From: Coccinella septempunctata
Taxonomy: Eukaryota > Arthropoda > Insecta > Coleoptera > Coccinellidae
Assembly (NCBI RefSeq): GCF_907165205.1
Contig: NC_058191.1
Location: 17,734,501 to 17,798,500, forward strand
Reading direction: 5' to 3'
Length of the DNA stretch: 64,000 nucleotides
Shown: one piece after another, positions 51,244 to 62,545 of the stretch
Layout: every line of letters begins with the position of its first letter
Position numbering within the stretch: position 1 is the first letter of the stretch
The notes under the pieces: generated by a model
What the model was told of the DNA's origin: nothing
The model's database searches: none
Seen by the model: only the letters and a program-made list of their open reading frames with translations
Program-made: the position numbers and the translations under genes

Positions 51244-51857
51244 TTCAGTGGTCAATTCGGCAAAGTGTGATATCAATCAATTCCTCGAAAACTGTTAGTT
51301 CAATTCGAACCAAATCTTGAAACTGCACATAGTTTTCGGATTGAGATGCACATGTTGAATTTCAGTTCGATAGTTCAGATAAGAATTGAGATTTCAGTGG
51401 TCTTTTCGGCAAAGTGTGATATCAATTGCTTATAAACTGTTGGATCAATTCGAACCAAATCTTGAAACTGTACTCGGTTTTCGAATTGAGATGCACATGT
51501 TGAATTTCAGTTCGATAGTTCAGATAGGAATTGAGATTTCAGTGGTCTATTCGGCAAAGTGTGATATCAATTCTTCAAAAACTGTTGGATCAATTCGACC
51601 CAAATCTTGAAACTGCACATAGTTTTAGAATTGAGATGCACATGTTGAATTTCAGTTCGATAGTTCTGATAGGAATTGAGATTTCAGTGGTCGATTCGAC
51701 ATATTATCATTTCAATTCCTAAGGAACTATTGAATCAATTCGACCAAAATCCCGAAACTGTACACAGTTTTCGAAATGAGATGCACATGTTGAATTTCAG
51801 TTCGATAGTTCTGATAGGAATTGAGATTTCAGTGGTCGATTCTGTCGAATCGAATCG

Positions 51858-51881
51858 AATGATACTATGTCTAGTATCATT
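51858..51881. repeat. Hairpin insertion, copy 5
   Basis: Same arms and TGTC loop. Confidence 0.92.
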
Positions 51882-52319
51882 TCAATTCCTAAGGAACTAT
51901 TGGATCAATTCGAACCAAATCTTGAAACTGCACATTGTTTTCGAATTGAGATGCACATGTTGAATTTCAGATCGATAGTTCTGATAGGAATTGAGATTTC
52001 AGTGGTCGATTCGACATAGTATCATTTCAATTCCTAAGGAACTATTGAATCAATTCAACCAAAATCTCGAAACTGTACACAGTCTTCGAATTGAGATGCA
52101 CATGTTGAATTTCAGTTCGATAGTTCAGATAGGAATCGAGATTTCAGTGGTCTTTTCGGCAAAGTGTGAAATCAATTCCTCAAAAACTGTTGGTTCAATT
52201 CGAACCAAATCTTGAAACTGCACATAGTTTTCGGATTGAGATGCACATGTTGAATTTCAGTTCGATAGTTCAGATAAGAATTGAGATTTCAGTGGTCTAT
52301 TCGGCAAAGTGTGATATCA

Positions 52320-53860
52320 ATTCCTTATAAACTGTTGGATCAATTCGAACCAAATCTCGAAACAGCACATGGTTTGAGAGATTGAGATGCACATGTTGAA
52401 TTTCAGTTCGATAGTTCTGATAGGAATTGAGATTTCAGTGGTCGATTCGACAAAATATCATTTCAATTCCCAAGGAACTATTGGATCAATTCGACCCAAA
52501 TCCCGAAACTGTACTCGGTTTTCGAATTGAGATGCTTGAATTTCAGTTCGATAGTTCAGATAGGAATTGAGATTTCAGTGGTCTATTCGGCAAAGTGTGA
52601 TATCAATTCCTCAAAAACTGTTGGATCAATTCGACCCAAATCTTGAAACTGCACATAGTTTTAGAATTGAGATGCACATGTTGAATTTCAGTTCGATGGT
52701 TCAGATAGGAATTGAGATTTCAATGGTCAATTCGGCAAAGTGTGATATCAATTCCTCGAAAACTGTTTGTTCAATTCGAACCAAATCTTGAAATTTCACA
52801 TAGTTTTCGAATTGAGATGCACATGTTGAATTTCAGTATGATAGTTCTGATAGGAATTCAGATTTCAGTGGTCGATTCGACAAAATATCATTTCAATTCC
52901 CAAGGAACTATTGGATCCATTCGACCCAAATCCCGAAACTGTACTCAGTTTTCGAATTGAGATGCACGTGTTGAATTTCAGTTCGATAGTTCAGATAGGA
53001 ATTGAGATTTCAGTGGTCAATTCGGCAAAGTGTGATATCAATTCCTCGAAAACTGTTGGTTCAATTCGAACCAAATCTTGAAATTTCACACAGTTTTCGA
53101 ATTGAGATGCACATGTTGAAATTCAGTTCGATAGTTCAGATAGGAATTGAGATTTCAGTGGTCAATTCGGCAAAGTGTGATATCAATTCCTCGAAAACTG
53201 TTAGATCAATTCGAACCAAATCTTGAAACTGCACATAGTTCTCGGATTGAGATGCACATGTTGAATTTTAGTTCGATAGTTCAGATAGGAATCGAGATTT
53301 CGGTGGTCTTTTCGGCAAAGTGTGATATCAATTCCTCAAAAACTGTTGGATCAATTCGAACCAAATCTCGAAACAGCACATGGTTTGAGAGATTGAGATG
53401 CACATGTTGAATTTCAGTTCGATAGTTCTGATAGGAATTGAGATTTCAGTGGTCGATTCGACAAAATATCATTTCAATTCGCAAGGAACCATTGGATCAA
53501 TTCGACCCAAATCCCGAAACTGTATTCAGTTTTCGAATTGAGATGCACATGTTGAATTTCAGTTCGATAGTTCAGAGAGGAATTGAGATTTCAGTGGTCA
53601 ATTCGGCAAAGTGTGATATCAATTCCTCGAAAACTGTTGGATCAATTCGAACCAAATCTTGAAACTGCAGGTAGTTTTCGGATTGAGATGCACATGGTGA
53701 ATTTCAGTTCGATAGTTCAGATAGGAATTGAGATTTCAGTGGTCTTTTCGGCAAAGTGTGAAATGAATTCCTCAAAAACTTTTGGATCAATTCCAACCAA
53801 ATCTTGAAACAGCACATAGTTTTCGAATTGAGATGCACATGTTGAATTTCAGTTCGATAG
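52320..53860. repeat. 1.5-kb block, copy 1 (copy 2 at 58967-60507)
   Basis: Offset is 6647 bp. Both copies share the gagatgcttgaa deletion (52531 and 59177) and the gcaaggaaccattgg variant (53482 and 60129). Confidence 0.82.
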
Positions 53861-56285
53861 TTCTGATAGGAATTGAGATTTCAGTGGTCGATTCAACAAA
53901 ATATCATTTCAATTCCCAAGGAACTATTGGATCAATTTGACCCAAATCCCGAAACTGTACTCAGTTTTCGAATTGAGATGCACATGTTGAATTTCAAATC
54001 GATAGTTCAGATAGGAATTGAGATTTCATTGGTCAATTCGGCAAAGTGTGATATCAATTCCTAAAAACTGTTGGATCAATTCGACCCAAATCTCGAAACT
54101 GTACACAGTTTTCGAATTGAGATGCACATGTTGAATTTCAGTTCGATAGTTCAGATAGGAATCGAGATTTCAGTGGTCTTTTCGGCAAAGTGTGAAATCA
54201 ATTCCTCAAAAACTGTTGGATCAATTCCAACCAAATCTTGAAACAGCACATAGTTTTCGAATTGAGATGCACATGTTGAATTTCAGTTCGATAGTTTCGA
54301 TAGGAATTGAGATTTCAGTGGTCGATTCAACAAAATATCATTTCAATTCCCAAGGAACTATTGGATCAATTCGACCCAAATCCCGAAACTGTTCTCAGTT
54401 TTCGAATTGAGATGCACATGTTGAATTTCAGTTCGATAGTTCAGATAGGAATTGAGATTTCATTGGTCGATTCGACAAAATATCATTTCAATTCCCAAGG
54501 AACTATTGGATCCATTCGACCCAAATCCCGAAACTGTACTCAGTTTTCGAATTGAGATGCACATGTTGAATTTCAGTTCGATAGTTCAGATAGGAATTGA
54601 GATTTCAGTGGTCAATTCGGCAAAGTGTGATATCAATTCCTCGAAAACTGTTGGTTCAATTCGAACCAAATCTTGAAATTTCACACAGTTTTCGAATTGA
54701 GATGCACATGTTGAAATTCAGTTCGATAGTTCAGATAGGAATTGAGATTTCAGTGGTCAATTCGGCAAAGTGTGATATCAATTCATCGAAAACTGTTGGA
54801 TCAATTCGAACCAAATCTTGAAACTGCACATAGTTTTGGGATTGAGATGCACATGTTGAATTTCAGTTCGATAGTTCAGATAGGAATTGAGATTTCAATG
54901 GTCAATTCGGCAAAGTGTGATATCAATTCCTCGAAAACTGTTGGATCAATTCAAACCAAATCTTGAAATTTTACACAGTTTTCGAATTGAGATGCACATG
55001 TTGAATTTCAGTTCGATAGTTCAGATAGGAATTGAGATTTCAGTGGTCTTTTCGGCAAAGTGTGAAATCAATTCCTCAAAAACTGTTGGTTCAATTCGAA
55101 CCAAATCTTGAAATTTCACACAGTTTTCGAATTGAGATGCACATGTTGAATTTCAGTTCGATAGTTCTGATAGGAATTGAGATTTCAGTGGTCGATTCCA
55201 CAAAATATCATTTCAATTCCCAAGGAACTATTGGATCAATTCGACCCAAATCCCGAAACTGTACTCGGTTTTCGAATTGAGATGCACATGTTGAATTTCA
55301 GTTCATAGTTCAGATAGGAATTGAGATTTCAGTGGTCTATTCGGCAAAGTGTGATATCAATTCCTCAAAAACTGTTGGATCAATTCGACCCAAATCTTGA
55401 AACTGCACATAGTTTTAGAATTGAGATGCACATGTTGAATTTCAGTTCGATAGTTCTGATAGGAATTGAGATTTCAGTGGTCAATTCAACAAAATATCAT
55501 TTCAATTCCCAAGGAACTATTGGATCAATTTGACCCAAATCCCGAAACTGTACTCAGTTTTCGAATTGAGATGCACATGTTGAATTTCAAATCGATAGTT
55601 CAGATAGGAATTGAGATTTCAGTGGTCAATTCGGCAAAGTGTGATATCAATTCCTAAAAACTGTTGGATCAATTCGACCCAAATCTCGAAACTGTACACA
55701 GTTTTCGAATTGAGATGCACATGTTGAATTTCAGTTCGTTAGTTCAGATAGGAATCGAGATTTCAGTGGTCTTTTCGGCAAAGTGTGAAATCAATTCCTC
55801 AAAAACTGTTGGTTCAATTCGAACCAAATCTTGAAATTTCACACAGTTTTCGAATTGAGATGCACATGTTGAAATTCAGTTCGATAGTTCAGATAGGAAT
55901 TGAGATTTCAGTGGTCAATTCGGCAAAGTGTGATATCAAATCCTCGAAAACTGTTAGTTCAATTCGAACCAAATCTTGAAATTTTACACAGTTTTCGAAT
56001 TGAGACGCACATGTTGAATTTCAGTTCGATAGTTCAGATAGGAATTGAGATTTCAGTGGTCAATTCGGCAAAGTGTGATATCAATTCCTAAAAACTGTTG
56101 GATCAATTCGAACCAAATCTTGAAACTGCACAAAGTTTTCGAATTGAGATGCACATGTTGAATTTCAGTTCGATAGTTCTGATAGGAATTGAGATTTCAG
56201 TGGTCGATTCGACAAAATATCATTTCAATTCCCAAGGAACTATTGGATCAATTCGACCCAAATCCCGAAACTGTATTCAGTTTTC

Positions 56286-56295
56286 GAATTGAGAT
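56286..56295. repeat. Short-monomer junction 6
   Basis: gaattgagat fusion with 45 bp missing, the counterpart of 51234. Confidence 0.9.
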
Positions 56296-56909
56296 TTCAG
56301 TGGTCAATTCGGCAAAGTGTGATATCAATCTATTCCTCGAAAACTGTTAGTTCAATTCGAACCAAATCTTGAAACTGCACATAGTTTTCGGATTGAGATG
56401 CACATGTTGAATTTCAGTTCGATAGTTCAGATAAGAATTGAGATTTCAGTGGTCTTTTCGGCAAAGTGTGATATCAATTGCTTATAAACTGTTGGATCAA
56501 TTCGAACCAAATCTTGAAACTGTACTCGGTTTTCGAATTGAGATGCACATGTTGAATTTCAGTTCGATAGTTCAGATAGGAATTGAGATTTCAGTGGTCT
56601 ATTCGGCAAAGTGTGATATCAATTCTTCAAAAACTGTTGGATCAATTCGACCCAAATCTTGAAACTGCACATAGTTTTAGAATTGAGATGCACATGTTGA
56701 ATTTCAGTTCGATAGTTCTGATAGGAATTGAGATTTCAGTGGTCGATTCGACATATTATCATTTCAATTCCTAAGGAACTATTGAATCAATTCGACCAAA
56801 ATCCCGAAACTGTACACAGTTTTCGAAATGAGATGCACATGTTGAATTTCAGTTCGATAGTTCTGATAGGAATTGAGATTTCAGTGGTCGATTCTGTCGA
56901 ATCGAATCG

Positions 56910-56933
56910 AATGATACTATGTCTAGTATCATT
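56910..56933. repeat. Hairpin insertion, copy 6
   Basis: Same arms and TGTC loop, at the expected 5052-bp offset from copy 5. Confidence 0.92.
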
Positions 56934-58966
56934 TCAATTCCTAAGGAACTATTGGATCAATTCGAACCAAATCTTGAAACTGCACATTGTTTTCGAATTG
57001 AGATGCACATGTTGAATTTCAGATCGATAGTTCTGATAGGAATTGAGATTTCAGTGGTCGATTCGACATAGTATCATTTCAATTCCTAAGGAACTATTGA
57101 ATCAATTCAACCAAAATCTCGAAACTGTACACAGTCTTCGAATTGAGATGCACATGTTGAATTTCAGTTCGATAGTTCAGATAGGAATCGAGATTTCAGT
57201 GGTCTTTTCGGCAAAGTGTGAAATCAATTCCTCAAAAACTGTTGGTTCAATTCGAACCAAATCTTGAAACTGCACATAGTTTTCGGATTGAGATGCACAT
57301 GTTGAATTTCAGTTCGATAGTTCAGATAAGAATTGAGATTTCAGTGGTCTATTCGGCAAAGTGTGATATCAATTCCTTATAAACTGTTGGATCAATTCGA
57401 ACCAAATCTCGAAACAGCACATGGTTTGAGAGATTGAGATGCACATGTTGAATTTCAGTTCGATAGTTCTGATAGGAATTGAGATTTCAGTGGTCGATTC
57501 GACAAAATATCATTTCAATTCCCAAGGAACTATTGGATCAATTCGACCCAAATCCCGAAACTGTACTCGGTTTTCGAATTGAGATGCACATGTTGAATTT
57601 CAGTTCGATAGTTCTGATAGGAATTGAGATTTCAGTGGTCGATTCGACATAGTATCATTTCAATTCCTAAGGAACTATTGGATCAATTCGAACCAAATCT
57701 TGAAACTGCACATTGTTTTCGAATTGAGATGCACATGTTGAATTTCAGTTCGATAGTTATGATAGGAATTGAGATTTCAGTGGTCCATTCGGCAAACTGT
57801 GATATCAATTCCTCGAAAACTGTTGGATCAATTCGAACCAAATCTTGAAACTGCACATAGTTTTCAGATTGAGATGCACATGTTGAATTTCAGTTCGATA
57901 GTTCAGATAGGAATTGAGATTTCAATGGTCAATTCGGCAAAGTGTGATATCAATTCCTCGAAAACTGTTTGTTCAATTCGAACCAAATCTTGAAATTTCA
58001 CATAGTTTTCGAATTGAGATGCACATGTTGAATTTCAGTGTGATAGTTCTGATAGGAATTCAGATTTCAGTGGTCGATTCGACAAAATATCATTTCAATT
58101 CCCAAGGAACTATTGGATCGATTCGACCCAAATCCCGAAACTGTATTCAGTTTTCGAATTGAGATGCACATGGTGAATTTCAGTTCGATAGTTCAGGTAG
58201 GAATCGAGATTTCAGTGGTCTTTTCGGCAAAGTGTGAAATGAATTCCTCAAAAACTTTTGGATCAATTCCAACCAAATCTTGAAACAGCACATAGTTTTC
58301 GAATTGAGATGCACATGTTGAATTTCAGTTCGATAGTTCTGATAAGAATTGAGATTTCAGTGGTCGATTCAACAAAATATCATTTCAATTCCCAAGGAAC
58401 TATTGGATCAATTTGACCCAAATCCCGAAACTGTACTCAGTTTTCGAATTGAGATGCACATGTTGAATTTCAAATCTATAGTTCAGATAGGAATTGAGAT
58501 TTCAGTGGTCAATTCGGCAAAGTGTGATATCAATTCCTAAAAACTGTTGGATCAATTCGACCCAAATCTCGAAACTGTACACAGTTTTCGAATTGAGTTG
58601 CACATGTTGAATTTCAGTTCGATAGTTCAGATAGGAATCGAGATTTCAGTGGTCTTTTCGGCAAAGTGTGAAATCAATTCCTCAAAAACTGTTGGTTCAA
58701 TTCGAACCAAATCTTGAAATTTCACACAGTTTTCGAATTGAGATGCACATGTTGAAATTCAGTTCGATAGTTCAGATAGGAATTGAGATTTCAGTGGTCA
58801 ATTCGGCAAAGTGTGATATCAATTCCTCGAAAACTGTTAGTTCAATTCGAACCAAATCTTGAAACTGCACATAGTTTTCGGATTGGGATGCACATGTTGA
58901 ATTTCAGTTCGATAGTTCAGAGAGGAATTGAGATTTCAGTGGTGAATTCGGCAAAGTGTGATATCA

Positions 58967-60507
58967 ATTCCTTATAAACTGTTGGATCAATTCGAACCAA
59001 ATCTCGAAACAGCACATGGTTTGAGAGATTGAGATGCACATGTTGAATTTCAGTTCGATAGTTCTGATAGGAATTGAGATTTCAGTGGTCGATTCGACAA
59101 AATATCATTTCAATTCCCAAGGAACTATTGGATCAATTCGACCCAAATCCCGAAACTGTACTCGGTTTTCGAATTGAGATGCTTGAATTTCAGTTCGATA
59201 GTTCAGATAGGAATTGAGATTTCAGTGGTCTATTCGGCAAAGTGTGATATCAATTCCTCAAAAACTGTTGGATCAATTCGACCCAAATCTTGAAACTGCA
59301 CATAGTTTTAGAATTGAGATGCACATGTTGAATTTCAGTTCGATGGTTCAGATAGGAATTGAGATTTCAATGGTCAATTCGGCAAAGTGTGATATCAATT
59401 CCTCGAAAACTGTTTGTTCAATTCGAACCAAATCTTGAAATTTCACATAGTTTTCGAATTGAGATGCACATGTTGAATTTCAGTATGATAGTTCTGATAG
59501 GAATTCAGATTTCAGTGGTCGATTCGACAAAATATCATTTCAATTCCCAAGGAACTATTGGATCCATTCGACCCAAATCCCGAAACTGTACTCAGTTTTC
59601 GAATTGAGATGCACGTTTTGAATTTCAGTTCGATAGTTCAGATAGGAATTGAGATTTCAGTGGTCAATTCGGCAAAGTGTGATATCAATTCCTCGAAAAC
59701 TGTTGGTTCAATTCGAACCAAATCTTGAAATTTCACACAGTTTTCGAATTGAGATGCACATGTTGAAATTCAGTTCGATAGTTCAGATAGGAATTGAGAT
59801 TTCAGTGGTCAATTCGGCAAAGTGTGATATCAATTCCTCGAAAACTGTTAGATCAATTCGAACCAAATCTTGAAACTGCACATAGTTTTCGGATTGAGAT
59901 GCACATGTTGAATTTTAGTTCGATAGTTCAGATAGGAATCGAGATTTCGGTGGTCTTTTCGGCAAAGTGTGATATCAATTCCTCAAAAACTGTTGGATCA
60001 ATTCGAACCAAATCTCGAAACAGCACATGGTTTGAGAGATTGAGATGCACATGTTGAATTTCAGTTCGATAGTTCTGATAGGAATTGAGATTTCAGTGGT
60101 CGATTCGACAAAATATCATTTCAATTCGCAAGGAACCATTGGATCAATTCGACCCAAATCCCGAAACTGTATTCAGTTTTCGAATTGAGATGCACATGTT
60201 GAATTTCAGTTCGATAGTTCAGAGAGGAATTGAGATTTCAGTGGTCAATTCGGCAAAGTGTGATATCAATTCCTCGAAAACTGTTGGATCAATTCGAACC
60301 AAATCTTGAAACTGCAGGTAGTTTTCGGATTGAGATGCACATGGTGAATTTCAGTTCGATAGTTCAGATAGGAATCGAGATTTCAGTGGTCTTTTCGGCA
60401 AAGTGTGAAATGAATTCCTCAAAAACTTTTGGATCAATTCCAACCAAATCTTGAAACAGCACATAGTTTTCGAATTGAGATGCACATGTTGAATTTCAGT
60501 TCGATAG
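58967..60507. repeat. 1.5-kb block, copy 2
   Basis: Counterpart of 52320-53860. It differs at a few sites, for example gcacgttttg near 59612 where copy 1 has gcacgtgttg. Confidence 0.82.
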
Positions 60508-61991
60508 TTCAGATAGGAATTGAGATTTCAGTGGTCAATTCGGCAAAGTGTGATATCAATTCCTCGAAAACTGTTGGTTCAATTCGAACCAAATCTTGAA
60601 ATTTCACACAGTTTTCGAATTGAGATGCACATGTTGAAATTCAGTTCGATAGTTCAGATAGGAATTGAGATTTCAGTGGTCAATTCGGCAAAGTGTGATA
60701 TCAATTCCTCGAAAACTGTTGGTTCAATTCGAACCAAATCTTGAAATTTCACACAGTTTTCGAATTGAGATGCACATGTTGAAATTCAGTTCGATAGTTC
60801 AGATAGGAATTGAGATTTCAGTGGTCAATTCGGCAAAGTGTGATATCAATTCCTCAAAAACTGTTGGATCAATTCGAACCAAATCTCGAAACAGCACATG
60901 GTTTGAGAGATTGAGATGCACATGTTGAATTTCAGTTCGATAGTTCTGATAGGAATTGAGATTTCAGTGGTCGATTCGACAAAATATCATTTCAATTCGC
61001 AAGGAACTATTGGATCAATTCGACCCAAATCCCGAAACTGTACTCGGTTTTCGAATTGAGATGCACATGTTGAATTTCAGTTCGATAGTTCTGATAGGAA
61101 TTGAGATTTCAGTGGTCGATTCGACATAGTATCATTTCAATTCCTAAGGAACTATTGGATCAATTCGAACCAAATCTTGAAACTGCACATAGTTTTCGAA
61201 TTGAGATGCACATGTTGAATTTCAGTTCGGTAGTTCTGATAGGAATTGAGATTTCAGTGGTTGATTCGACAAAATATCATTTCAATTCCCAAGGAACTAT
61301 TGGATCAATTCGACCCAAATCCCGAAACTGTACTCAGTTTTCGAATTGAGATGCACATGTTGAATTTCAAATCGATAGTTCAGATAGGAATTGAGATTTC
61401 AGTGGTCAATTCGGCAAAGTGTGATATCAATTCCTAAAAACTGTTGGATCAATTCGACCCAAATCTCGAAACTGTACACAGTTTTCGAATTGAGATGCAC
61501 ATGTTGAATTTCAGTTCGATAGTTCAGATAGGAATCGAGATTTCAGTGGTCTTTTCGGCAAAGTGTGAAATCAATTCCTCAAAAACTGTTGGTTCAATTC
61601 GAACCAAATCTTGAAATTTCACACAGTTTTCGAATTGAGATGCACATGTTGAAATTCAGTTCGATAGTTCAGATAGGAATTGAGATTTCAGTGGTCAATT
61701 CGGCAAAGTGTGATATCAATTCCTCGAAAACTGTTAGTTCAATTCGAACCAAATCTTGAAACTGCACATAGTTTTCGGATTGAGATGCACATGTTGAGTT
61801 TCAGTTCGATAGTTCAGATAAGAATTGAGATTTCAGTGGTCAATTCGGCAAAGTGTGATATCAATTCCTCGAAAACTGTTAGATCAATTCGAAAGAAATC
61901 TTGAAACTGCACATAGTTTTCGGATTGAGATGCACATGTTAAATTTTAGTTCGATAGTTCAGATAGGAATCGAGATTTCGGTGGTCTTTTC

Positions 61992-62545
61992 TTTAATTGC
62001 AAATCTCCAGAATGGAACAGCAGGATGGAAAACAGAAATGGCAGAAAACTGAAAGATCTCGCTGAAAAACATGAAGCTATCGTTATTGGACCTGAAGATC
62101 CAACGTACCTAGCATTCGGAAATGGATTACCAGATATAATTGATATCGCAATTATGAAAAATATCACTAGAGAATTCTCGATAGAGACCTTGTGGGACGG
62201 AACCTCTAACCACAACCCCATCGAATTAACAATAGGAGATGGGCCAAGAAGAGAACTAATGCAAACAAGAGAATACACCGATTGGACGAAATATAGCCAT
62301 CTGATACAATCGGAGGTAACAGAAATACCGACAATCAACACACCGGAAGACCTAGAAAGAGCAGTTGATGAACTAGAAAAGAATATAATAGATGCCTACA
62401 AAAAGAGCACAAAGAAAATAACGAGACCAGCACCGATACATCCACACGGTGATACACCCAGAGAAATCAAAGATCTCATCAGGGAAAATCGGAGACTAAG
62501 AAAAATATACAGGCTCAACAAAACAGATACCCACATAGCATGGGA
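61992..62545 (+). pseudogene. Jockey-like non-LTR retrotransposon fragment: end of the AP endonuclease domain and linker
   Basis: The frame opens directly at the array edge with FNCKSPEWNSR, the end of the GDFN...WNSR motif of AP-type endonucleases, and runs through NGRKLKDLAEKH, IGPEDPTYLAF and PDIIDIAIMKN to TSNHNPIEL (62202-62226). A linker of the YTDWTKY type follows. These are standard landmarks of Jockey/R1-like ORF2 before the reverse transcriptase. In active enzymes the last motif is SDH; here codon 62208-62210 gives Asn where the catalytic Asp is expected, so the domain is probably dead. Both ends are missing: the 5' part is cut by satellite and the frame runs into unrelated AT-rich DNA near 62545, before any RT motif. 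The frame itself continues by chance to a stop at 62586-62588. It is a fossil fragment. Confidence 0.82.

Larger units (their letters stand above)
49720..52532. repeat. 2.8-kb block, copy 1 (copy 2 at 54772-57584)
   Basis: Offset is 5052 bp. It contains the ttcatagttcag deletion, a short monomer, the aatc insertion and the hairpin insertion in the same order in both copies. It ends where copy 1 has the gagatgcttgaa deletion and copy 2 does not. Confidence 0.85.
54772..57584. repeat. 2.8-kb block, copy 2
   Basis: Counterpart of 49720-52532. The aatc insertion here reads tatcaatctattcc (near 56327), a point change after duplication. Confidence 0.85.
21642..61991. repeat. 145-bp satellite array, right block
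   Basis: About 40 kb of the same satellite, roughly 280 monomers, in the same orientation as the left block. It shares long variant blocks with the left block (for example 3241-4450 with 31887-33096), so both were one array before the BEL insertion. Compared with the left block, structural variants become frequent from about 34 kb on: short 100-bp units, hairpin insertions and small indels. It ends within gtggtcttttc at 61991. Confidence 0.97.

Noticed and set aside
150..61904. Hundreds of 60-103 codon open frames of the MRFQWSIRQ... type on the plus strand, and similar ones on the minus strand
   Set aside because: They are translations of the satellite. The 145-bp period shifts frame each unit, so the frames overlap each other and end at fixed places. 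No promoter, start context or domain supports a protein.
61946..62341. 131-codon minus-strand frame over the array edge
   Set aside because: It is the reverse shadow of the endonuclease fragment and spans the satellite junction.
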